A DNA stretch of 22,893 bases from positions 1 to 22,893 of the forward strand of contig CAZNWO010000043.1 of the NCBI GenBank assembly GCA_964576585.1. Reading direction: 5' to 3'. Position numbers and translations under genes: made by a program. Source of the stretch: GCA-2730975 sp964576585 (GTDB lineage Bacteria; Verrucomicrobiota; Verrucomicrobiia; Opitutales; Seribacteraceae). Under the pieces are notes generated by a model. It was not told where the DNA came from. It did no database searches and worked only from the letters and a program-made list of their open reading frames with translations. Numbering within the stretch: position 1 is the first letter of the stretch; the number at the start of each line of letters is the position of its first letter. This document shows positions 14,594 through 21,782 of this stretch, in pieces.

Positions 14594-17500
14594 CTAATGC
14601 CCTGCGGCAACGTTTTCCTCGAATGCAGCCTGAATGGCCTCATCTCCCTCCAGACCACGATCACGCGCACGATTCATCGCGTTTAAAACTCGTTCGTAAT
14701 CTTCGGGCAAAACCTTTACGAAGCTGTCGAGGAAGGAATTCCAGTCAGCCAAAATTGATTGACCCCGCTTCGATCCGGTGAATTCGACGTGTTTTTCAAT
14801 GCGGGCCTTGACGGAAGAAATCTCTTGGTCGTCACATTCCACCAAGGGGTAAACCTTGACCATCTCGTGATTGAGCCGTTTGGCGACGAAGTCTCCCTCG
14901 TCATCGAGGACATAAGCCACTCCGCCGGACATGCCTGCCGCAAAATTCCTGCCGGTCGAGCCAAGACAGATGACCTCCCCTCCCGTCATGTATTCGCAGC
15001 CATGATCTCCTATACCCTCAATCACAGCACTAACTCCCGAGTTTCGAACGCAGAAACGTTCGCCCGCGACTCCTGCTAGAAAAGCCTCTCCGTCGGTGGC
15101 TCCATAGAAACAAACATTGCCGGCTATGATGTTTTCATGGGCAACGAATGGAGAATCTTTGGGAGGACGAACGATGATCTTTGCACCGGAAAGGCCTTTA
15201 CCGCAGTAGTCATTGGTGTCCCCTGTTACCGAAAGGGTCATGCCTTTGGGGCAAAATGCTCCGAAACTCTGTCCCGCCGAACCTGTAAAGTTGATCTTGA
15301 TCGTGTCCTCGGGCAAGCCCTCGGGTCCATGGCGCCTGGATAATTCCGCTCCTGTAATCGTGCCGACGACCCTGTCGGTATTGATAATCGGCAAGTCGAA
15401 TTCAACGGGAGTCCCATTCTGCAAGGCATTGGCGCAACGCTTTAGAATTTCACGATTATCCAGCGCTTGGTCAAGTAAGTGATCTTGTTCCATTTGACAG
15501 TAGGTTCCCACATCCGGACCTACCTCGGGCTTATGTAGGATTTGGGAATAGTCCAACCCCTTGGCCTTCCAATGGTCAATGGCATGTCGCATTTCCAGTT
15601 TGTCTACTCTTCCCACCATCTCATTGATGGTTCGAAAACCGAGTTTGGCCATAATCTCGCGTAGTTCCTCCGCCACATAGGTCATGAAATGAACCACGGA
15701 GTCGGCACCTCCGCTGAACTTTTCTCTTAGGCGCGGATCTTGGGTTGCTACCCCGACCGGGCAGGTGTTTTTGTGGCAAACACGCATCATGAGACAACCC
15801 AAGGTAACCAATGCTGCCGTTGCAAAACCAAATTCTTCGGCTCCCAGAAGACATGCAATCGCGACGTCTCTCCCTGTCTTCAACTGCCCGTCTGTCTCCA
15901 GCACGACACGGCTTCGCAAGTTGTTCAGAAGCAGCGTCTGGTTGGTCTCGGCGACACCCAATTCCCAAGGCGCGCCGGCATGTTGGATGGAAGATCGTGG
16001 GGATGCGCCCGTGCCGCCATCGTATCCTGAAACCAGAATTACGTCGGCTTTGGCTTTGGCCACGCCTGCAGCAATGGTCCCTACCCCGACTGCCGAGACC
16101 AGCTTTACGTTCACGCGAGCGTTGACGTTGGAATTTTTCAAGTCGTGTATGAGCTCGGCAAGATCCTCGATGGAGTAAATGTCGTGATGGGGAGGTGGGG
16201 AAATAAGTCCTACGCCAGGTGTCGTGCCTCGGGTCTTGGCAATTGGGGGCAGAACCTTGTGGCCCGGCAACTCTCCACCCTCTCCCGGCTTGGCCCCCTG
16301 AACGATTTTAATCTGAAGTTCGTCGGAGTTGACGAGATAAAAGCTAGTCACCCCGAATCGACCACTGGCAACCTGTTTGATGGCGGACCTGCGGCTATCC
16401 CCATTGTCGTCGGGAACAAAACGATCTATGTCTTCGCCACCCTCACCAGTGTTGGACTTGCCGCCAATTCGATTCATGGCAATGGCCAGCGTCTCGTGCG
16501 ATTCTTTTGATATCGAGCCATAAGACATGGCGCCTGTCTTGAATCGCTTGGTTATCTCGGAGACAGGCTCTACTTCATCGATTGGTATGGAGTGGCTGTC
16601 GTCAACCCTGAACTCCATGAGGCCTCGAAGGGTGAATGTTTCCCGAGACTGGTCGTTGATGATTTCCGAATATTCCTTGAATACTGCGTAGTCGCCCAGT
16701 CGAGTAGCTTTTTGAAGTTTGTGTATGGTTACGGGGTTGAAGAGGTGCCTTTCGCCATTGGATCGCCATTGATAAATTCCGCCGGGATCCAAGGGCGAAG
16801 CCTTCTCGTCGGGGCGTGGCGAAAAGGCAAGCTCGTGTCGCATCCTGGCTTCTTCCGCTATTTCCACGATGCCTATGCCCTCAACACGAGAGGCGGTATT
16901 CGTGAAATACTTGTCGATGACTTCTCGATTAAGGCCAATTGCCTCGAAGATTTGGGCGCCGCGATAGGAAGCCACGGTAGAGATTCCCATCTTGGACATC
17001 GTCTTGACGACTCCTGAAACATTAGCCTTCAGGAAATTCAGACAGGCTTTTTCGGTTTCCAAGTCCAAGTCTCCTTGGTCAATGAGATAACGCACGGTCT
17101 CCAACGCCAGATATGGATTTATCAAGTCGGCGCCGAAACCTAGAAGCAGGGCAAAGTGCTGCACTTCGCGAGGTTCGCCTGACTCCAGAATTAAGGAAAC
17201 CTTGGTGCGGGTTCCTTTGCGGATCAGGTGATGATGCAGTCCTGAGACGGCAAGAAGGGCTGGCATTGCGGCCTTATCGATTGAAAGTTCTCTGTCGGAG
17301 AGTACTAGGAGGTTGACGCCATTCTCTATGGCGGTGTCAGCTTCTTCGAAGAGGGTGTCCAAGGCTGATGCCAAGTCTTGCCCGCCCGAACTTGGATCTG
17401 GTTCGAAAACAATGGATAAGGTCTTCGAGGAAAAGCCCCGCAAGCCAATTTCGCGAATTTGCTCTACCACTGAATCAGCAACGAGTGGCGACTCGAATTT

Positions 17501-19210
17501 AATCATTCTACAGCTCTCTGGTCCTGGCCGAGTGAGGTCTCCTTCCGATCCTGCAAAGGTGATGGTCGCGGTGACAAGTTCCTCTCTAATTGGATCGATG
17601 GGAGGATTTGTTACCTGTGCAAAGAGTTGCTTGAAGTAATTATAGAGGGTCTGGGTCTGGTCGGAAAGAACGGCGAGAGGTGCATCGTTGCCCATGGAAC
17701 CAAGTGGTTGCTTGCCGGAGTTTGCACTAGGTCCAATTAAGAAGCGCATGTCTTCAAAAGTATAACCAAAGGCTCTTTGACGAGTTAGAATGTTCGTGAA
17801 GTCGTCGGAACGAGTGAGGTCCGGTTCGGGGAGATTTTTGGCGGAGCACAGGTTGTCTTCCAGCCATTTGCCATAAGGAGCGCTCTTGGAGACTTCGGCC
17901 TTGAGTTCCGAGTCATCCACGATGCGACCTGCCTCTATGTCGACGAGAAACATGCGTCCGGGTTCGAGCCTGCCCTTCTTGACGACGTCCTTGGATTGGA
18001 TGGAAGGGATGACGCCAACTTCTGATGCCAAAATGACTTTGTCGTCGGTGGTGACGTAATATCTGGAAGGGCGAAGGCCATTCCTGTCGAGGACTGCTCC
18101 GATTTGGACGCCATCTGAAACGGCAATCGAGGCAGGTCCGTCCCATGGTTCCATCAGGCAAGCGTGATATTCGTAAAACTCTCGCTTGTAATCCGGCATA
18201 TTTTGGTGCCTTTCCCAAGGCTCCGGGATCATCATCATCAACGAGTGGGCCAGACTTCGTCCGGAGAGGATCAGGAACTCGAGACAGTTGTCGAATTTCT
18301 GGGAATCAGATCCGTCCTCACGAATTATTGGCAGAAGTTTCTGTAAATCATCACCGAATACTTCGCCTGCCAATTGCATCTGGCGGGCATGAAGCCAATT
18401 TTCATTGCCCCTTAGCGTATTGATTTCGCCATTGTGGCAAAGGTAGCGGAAAGGTTGGGCTCGCAGCCAGTCGGGAAAGGTGTTTGTCGAAAACCTGGAA
18501 TGAGCCAAGGCAAGGGCTGACTCCATCTTCTGGTCTCCAAGGTCCGGGAAATAATTGTCAAGTTGGTGGGTTGTTAGCATCCCCTTGTAGGTAATCGTTC
18601 TTGAGGATAGCGATGCCAAGTGAAAGGAGTGATGTGTTAATGAAGATTCCGAGTATCTCAAGTTGTGACTTATTATTCGACGAACTACGTAAAGCTTTCT
18701 CTCAAACGGAAGTCCTGCCTCAATACTGTCTGGGCGGTTGACGAAAAATTGTCGCATGAACGGTTCACATTCGAAAGACGCCTTGCCAAGAATTTCACTT
18801 TTGACGGGCACGTCCCGCCAACCAAGAAAACCTAACCCCTCTTCGGAAACATATTGCTCGATCGCTTGAACATGCTCATCTCTCTTCTCCTCGTCTTTAG
18901 GTAAATATACGAAGCCAACGCCGTAGTTGCCTTCATCGGGCAAGTCGAATCCACACTCTTCAGAGCAAGTCCAACGGAAGAATTTGTGGGGCAATTGAAT
19001 TAATATCCCTGCGCCATCACCGGTAATTGGGTCACATCCGCAACCTCCGCGATGATCGAGGTTTTCGCACATTTGGATGGCTTCTCGAACGATTGAATGT
19101 GAACGGCGACCCTTCATGTCCACAATGAAGCCCATGCCGCAATTGTCCCGCTCATTTGAGGGGTCGTACAAGCCTTGGGCTTTCGGATAACCTGAGATAT
19201 GATTTTTCAT
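14594..19210 (-). CDS. gltB: Glutamate synthase (NADPH) large subunit
   Basis: Alpha subunit that makes two glutamates from glutamine and 2-oxoglutarate. A 1538-residue protein with the standard four domains: glutamine amidotransferase class II at the N-terminus, central linker, FMN/Fe-S synthase domain, and C-terminal GXGXG barrel. The nucleophile is Cys24 in DNCGMGF, which becomes residue 1 after propeptide removal. The 3Fe-4S ligands are Cys1139, Cys1145 and Cys1150 in CLMMRVCHKNTC. The amidotransferase (RFSTNTFPDW, CHNGEINTLRGNENW) and FMN-binding (GAMSYGSISKESHE, SGYDGGTGASP) motifs are intact. ATG 19210 gives the usual propeptide; no ribosome-binding site is visible. It heads a probable operon with gltD, thrH and the FMN reductase. 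Confidence 0.97.
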   Translation of the reverse strand: MKNHISGYPKAQGLYDPSNERDNCGMGFIVDMKGRRSHSIVREAIQMCENLDHRGGCGCDPITGDGAGILIQLPHKFFRWTCSEECGFDLPDEGNYGVGFVYLPKDEEKRDEHVQAIEQYVSEEGLGFLGWRDVPVKSEILGKASFECEPFMRQFFVNRPDSIEAGLPFERKLYVVRRIISHNLRYSESSLTHHSFHLASLSSRTITYKGMLTTHQLDNYFPDLGDQKMESALALAHSRFSTNTFPDWLRAQPFRYLCHNGEINTLRGNENWLHARQMQLAGEVFGDDLQKLLPIIREDGSDSQKFDNCLEFLILSGRSLAHSLMMMIPEPWERHQNMPDYKREFYEYHACLMEPWDGPASIAVSDGVQIGAVLDRNGLRPSRYYVTTDDKVILASEVGVIPSIQSKDVVKKGRLEPGRMFLVDIEAGRIVDDSELKAEVSKSAPYGKWLEDNLCSAKNLPEPDLTRSDDFTNILTRQRAFGYTFEDMRFLIGPSANSGKQPLGSMGNDAPLAVLSDQTQTLYNYFKQLFAQVTNPPIDPIREELVTATITFAGSEGDLTRPGPESCRMIKFESPLVADSVVEQIREIGLRGFSSKTLSIVFEPDPSSGGQDLASALDTLFEEADTAIENGVNLLVLSDRELSIDKAAMPALLAVSGLHHHLIRKGTRTKVSLILESGEPREVQHFALLLGFGADLINPYLALETVRYLIDQGDLDLETEKACLNFLKANVSGVVKTMSKMGISTVASYRGAQIFEAIGLNREVIDKYFTNTASRVEGIGIVEIAEEARMRHELAFSPRPDEKASPLDPGGIYQWRSNGERHLFNPVTIHKLQKATRLGDYAVFKEYSEIINDQSRETFTLRGLMEFRVDDSHSIPIDEVEPVSEITKRFKTGAMSYGSISKESHETLAIAMNRIGGKSNTGEGGEDIDRFVPDDNGDSRRSAIKQVASGRFGVTSFYLVNSDELQIKIVQGAKPGEGGELPGHKVLPPIAKTRGTTPGVGLISPPPHHDIYSIEDLAELIHDLKNSNVNARVNVKLVSAVGVGTIAAGVAKAKADVILVSGYDGGTGASPRSSIQHAGAPWELGVAETNQTLLLNNLRSRVVLETDGQLKTGRDVAIACLLGAEEFGFATAALVTLGCLMMRVCHKNTCPVGVATQDPRLREKFSGGADSVVHFMTYVAEELREIMAKLGFRTINEMVGRVDKLEMRHAIDHWKAKGLDYSQILHKPEVGPDVGTYCQMEQDHLLDQALDNREILKRCANALQNGTPVEFDLPIINTDRVVGTITGAELSRRHGPEGLPEDTIKINFTGSAGQSFGAFCPKGMTLSVTGDTNDYCGKGLSGAKIIVRPPKDSPFVAHENIIAGNVCFYGATDGEAFLAGVAGERFCVRNSGVSAVIEGIGDHGCEYMTGGEVICLGSTGRNFAAGMSGGVAYVLDDEGDFVAKRLNHEMVKVYPLVECDDQEISSVKARIEKHVEFTGSKRGQSILADWNSFLDSFVKVLPEDYERVLNAMNRARDRGLEGDEAIQAAFEENVAAGH

Positions 19211-19299
19211 GCCGAAGCAGAGGGATAAAAAGCGATGGTGATTCAGTTCGCAGGAAAGAGCTCCCTCACCAAAGCTCTACCCACGAAAATGGAGCGATA

Positions 19300-19328
19300 A
19301 TTAAGTCTTCAATGAGAAACAGGGTCAA
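19300..19328 (-). promoter_or_regulatory. Candidate sigma-70-type promoter for gltB
   Basis: On the minus strand TTGACC (19328-19323) and CTTAAT (19305-19300) are separated by 17 bases, 5/6 and 4/6 matches to the -35 and -10 consensus. This would place a transcription start near 19293 and give a leader of about 83 bases to the gltB ATG. The 160-base stretch 19211-19370 has no gene. A sigma-54 site was sought and not found. Weak evidence, by sequence match only. Confidence 0.33.
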
Positions 19329-19370
19329 TATTTTTTGAATGCCACAAAATACTTGTTCGTTATTTTAGTT

Positions 19371-20027
19371 CTATGATTTTTTCCAAAGTCCGCTGTAAAT
19401 CAACCCGCGACAGTAGGATGTCTTTTCAGTTTCAACCAATCCTGATTGTCGCAACATGATTTCGAGCGGAACCACCCAGTTTGCCGAAATTCCGCATGTC
19501 GAACGAAAGAAAAGGTAAAGGCACCTCAAGAATAGCCAGTGCGGGCAATTCGCGAAAGTCATTTTTCGAGATTCCTCAAAATCGGCAATCAGCCAAGTTC
19601 CCCCTGCCTTTAGGTAAAGGCTCATTTTGGGAATTAGTCTGCCAAGTGTCTCAGAATCGAAGCAATCTAGAAAGAAGTGAGTGACCAGAACATCAAACGA
19701 TGCCTCTGGAAATTCTGTTTCCATTACATCAAGGTTTAGCAAGTGGATGTTTTCCGAGGTTTCTTTCGGCAAACGATTATTAATCAGGGAGAGCATGGAA
19801 GGACTGCTGTCGCAGACTGTAGCCATGACCTTTGGATGCAAGGCACACAAGCTTTCAAGAAAACGACCACTACCTTCCCCTAGTAGAAGAAATTTGGAAT
19901 CATGTGAACAATCTTGAAGGTGAGCCACCCTAGCATGCTGCAACGCATTGCCGAAAACCATTCCTTCCAATCTCAGGTAATGGGGAGCCAAGCGGCAGAA
20001 ACCTTGGTTCTCGTTAGGTTTTATCAA
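19371..20027 (-). CDS. Class I SAM-dependent methyltransferase
   Basis: A 218-residue protein (from TTG 20027) with a Rossmann methyltransferase core: motif I LLLGEGSGRF (GEGSG at 50-54), acidic end of strand 2 in CDSSPSM, LNLDVMETEFPEASFDVLVTHFFLDCF, and strand 5 GGTWLIADFEE. Substrate unknown. The frame is open to a TTG at 20069, but TTG 20027 overlaps the TGA of the upstream membrane protein as TTGA (20024-20027), the arrangement expected for coupled genes; a GTG at 20051 is a third option. No ribosome-binding site helps the choice. Its partner gene and overlap suggest the two proteins act in one pathway, possibly on a lipid or quinone. It stops 160 bases before gltB on the same strand. 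Confidence 0.78.
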   Translation of the reverse strand: MIKPNENQGFCRLAPHYLRLEGMVFGNALQHARVAHLQDCSHDSKFLLLGEGSGRFLESLCALHPKVMATVCDSSPSMLSLINNRLPKETSENIHLLNLDVMETEFPEASFDVLVTHFFLDCFDSETLGRLIPKMSLYLKAGGTWLIADFEESRKMTFANCPHWLFLRCLYLFFRSTCGISANWVVPLEIMLRQSGLVETEKTSYCRGLIYSGLWKKS

Positions 20028-20914
20028 GTGAATGAGAGGAAAAGCAAGCACGGGACCCAAAGGCAACAATCAGCAACTATTCTCTTGCCCTCACTCCCAA
20101 TCCTGATCGAGCCAACCGCCTGCAATGAAGCTAGAGCCAGGGCGCAAGAAAGCAAAGCATGCCTAGAATTCAGGAATTTCGGATGAAAGGATAAGACCAA
20201 CGCAGCAACTGCAGTTAAAGTGATTGCGTGTCGAAGAAAAGAGCTGCTCAGAAAAGAACTCCTCAGGGCCAAAGATGATTGTCCTTGGGCAAGGTCAAGA
20301 AACTTTTCCCAGTGCGAAATTATGCAACAGTTCAGGAACCATAGGATGGTCAGCAGTGCGAATACCAACCAGTGAACGATGGTTGTGCTGTTAAGGTGAA
20401 TATAAACAAAAAAGAATACACCGCACGAAAAGAGGAGGGCAGTTCGAATTTCCTTTGGAAAGGGAACCATGACCTTGCCTTCTGCAAAAGTTAAAAGGGC
20501 ATTCAACGCGCATATGCTCGCTAGTATAATTCCTGACTGGAATTCATGTCCGGACAAGTTTTCGAGTGCAAAGAATATCGAAAAGGCTAAAACTATAATC
20601 CATACCAAAAGGATTTTCCTCCTATTGTTGAATGCAAGGGTGTGACGAAAAGAATGTGTTTTATTGGAAATTATAAATGCATCGAAGAGTCTATCGGCCA
20701 TGAACCCTAGCCATACGGCTACACCTAATAGGAAAGAGTAGATGAGCGAAAATGGGGTTTCCCATGCCTTGGCCAACAGCAGTTGCCAAAGGATAGCAAC
20801 CAAGGCTGAATCCAAGGAGAGGGCATTTAATACTTGGAAGAAGAATTGGTATGATTTCCCTCCTTTTTCATGCGAATGTAAATTTCTCTTACAGCCGAGG
20901 CTTAAGTTTGCCAT
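20024..20914 (-). CDS. Integral membrane protein, distantly UbiA prenyltransferase-like
   Basis: A 296-residue protein with about seven hydrophobic segments. ADRLFDAF (Asp74, Asp78) follows the second hydrophobic segment, and a RIVADCC segment (Asp282) lies near the C-terminus. These places recall UbiA-type aromatic prenyltransferases, whose two Asp-rich loops bind prenyl diphosphate, but the full NDxxDxxxD and second DxxxD motifs are absent. I call it UbiA-like on that pattern only; the activity may be lost or different. It could also be an unrelated membrane protein. The ATG at 20914 is 54 bases from the divergent glutaredoxin start, so a shared regulatory space is likely. The downstream methyltransferase starts within its stop codon. 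Confidence 0.62.
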   Translation of the reverse strand: MANLSLGCKRNLHSHEKGGKSYQFFFQVLNALSLDSALVAILWQLLLAKAWETPFSLIYSFLLGVAVWLGFMADRLFDAFIISNKTHSFRHTLAFNNRRKILLVWIIVLAFSIFFALENLSGHEFQSGIILASICALNALLTFAEGKVMVPFPKEIRTALLFSCGVFFFVYIHLNSTTIVHWLVFALLTILWFLNCCIISHWEKFLDLAQGQSSLALRSSFLSSSFLRHAITLTAVAALVLSFHPKFLNSRHALLSCALALASLQAVGSIRIGSEGKRIVADCCLWVPCLLFLSFT

Positions 20915-20968
20915 ATGAAGACGTTTAATGTATTCTGTATTTTTTTAAATCCTTAACAAACTGGACTT

Positions 20969-21319
20969 ATGGAAATCAAAGCTTACTTAAAACCACAATG
21001 CGGTTGGAGCATGGGCGTGAGAGCCATTATGGAAAAGCATAACCTCAAGTATGAGGATCTCGATATCGTAAACAACCCTGAGATTTACGCGGAAATGGTC
21101 GAGAAATCAGGCCAACCCCTGTCGCCGTGTGTTGAGATCGAAGGCGTGATGCTGGCAGACGTCAGCGGTGAGGAAGTCGAAAACTACATGCTAACCAACA
21201 ATCTTGTAACCCATAGTCAAAAAGAGGCATCTGCACCTACAAACGCTCCATGCTCGGACGAAGAGCACGCGGCACAGGCTGCTGAAAGAATGGAAGGGAA
21301 ACCAGTAAGGTTTTTCTGA
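20969..21319 (+). CDS. Glutaredoxin-family protein with CGWS active site
   Basis: 116 residues with a thioredoxin-fold pattern. The N-terminal strand MEIKAYLKPQCGWSMGVRAIM places the active site at Cys11-Gly-Trp-Ser14, monothiol like CGFS glutaredoxins. Then come a helix, LDIVNNPEIYAEMVEKSGQPL, and the cis-proline strand SPCVEIEGVMLADVSGEEVENYM. A roughly 30-residue tail after the fold carries a further Cys in APCSDEEH and ends in GKPVRFF. Monothiol glutaredoxins often handle Fe-S clusters or glutathione-mixed disulfides; which applies here is not shown. An Fe-S ferredoxin gene follows on the same strand after 90 bases. Confidence 0.8.
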   Translation: MEIKAYLKPQCGWSMGVRAIMEKHNLKYEDLDIVNNPEIYAEMVEKSGQPLSPCVEIEGVMLADVSGEEVENYMLTNNLVTHSQKEASAPTNAPCSDEEHAAQAAERMEGKPVRFF

Positions 21320-21357
21320 GACAACCCCATTTAAAGTCCAAGCAACAAATAATTTTG

Positions 21358-21385
21358 TTGAGCTTGTTGGCACTTCCGCTATGCT
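21358..21385 (+). promoter_or_regulatory. Candidate promoter for the ferredoxin gene
   Basis: TTGAGC (21358-21363) and TATGCT (21380-21385), each a 4/6 match, sit 16 bases apart in the 90-base space before the ferredoxin ATG at 21410. This would give a leader of about 18 bases. Supported only by consensus match and position. Confidence 0.3.
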
Positions 21386-21409
21386 TCACATCTTAATAAC
21401 TTACCATCC

Positions 21410-21712
21410 ATGACCTACGTTGTTACTGAAAAATGTGTTGATTGCGTGTTTACAGATTGTGTCTCGGTATGCCCCGTAGACGCTTTCCATGATGCAGGCG
21501 ATCGCCTTTACATAAATCCGGAAACTTGCATTGACTGCAACGCTTGTGTTGACGAATGTCCCGTCGAAGCGATTTATGCGGACATGGATGTGCCTGATGA
21601 GTACGAGGAATGGACTGCCCTTAACGAGAAGGCGGAAGATTTTCCCGTGATAGTCAGTCAAAAGGACGCACTAAAAGGTCCGAAGTGCGTTGATCCAGAC
21701 GCCAACCAATAA
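21410..21712 (+). CDS. fdxA: Seven-iron [3Fe-4S][4Fe-4S] ferredoxin, FdxA type
   Basis: 100 residues beginning MTYVVTEKC, which aligns with Azotobacter FdI. The cluster ligands are all present: Cys9, Cys17 and Cys50 for [3Fe-4S], and Cys21 with the C-x2-C-x2-C set in ETCIDCNACVDECP for [4Fe-4S] (numbering with the start Met). The extra non-ligand Cys near residue 25 of FdI is Ala here (PVDAF). The C-terminal half is short and acidic. It moves electrons at low potential in the cytosol; the donor and acceptor are unknown. Glutaredoxin precedes it, and the PII-like gene is convergent with it. Confidence 0.9.
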   Translation: MTYVVTEKCVDCVFTDCVSVCPVDAFHDAGDRLYINPETCIDCNACVDECPVEAIYADMDVPDEYEEWTALNEKAEDFPVIVSQKDALKGPKCVDPDANQ

Positions 21713-21725
21713 AATTGATGAGGCA

Positions 21726-21762
21726 TTTTTGAAGTTCTGAGAAAAACTCAGAACTTCAGGAA
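21726..21762. terminator. Long inverted repeat between convergent genes, probable bidirectional terminator
   Basis: A perfect 12-bp stem (21730-21741 with 21747-21758; arms TGAAGTTCTGAG and CTCAGAACTTCA) closes an AAAAA loop. Two G-T and two A-T pairs extend it to 21726-21762. It fills the 70-base space between the ferredoxin and PII-like stops. A T run precedes the stem on the plus strand, but no T tract follows the stem on either strand, so it is not a textbook Rho-independent terminator. It could also stabilise 3' ends. Confidence 0.5.
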
Positions 21763-21782
21763 ATTGTAAAGGTTAGTTGGTC

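Noticed and set aside
19306..19345. Glutamine riboswitch or sigma-54 promoter before gltB
   Set aside because: GAAGAC and TGGCAT occur, but the rest of each consensus (CGGAAG core; TTGCA at the right spacing) is absent.
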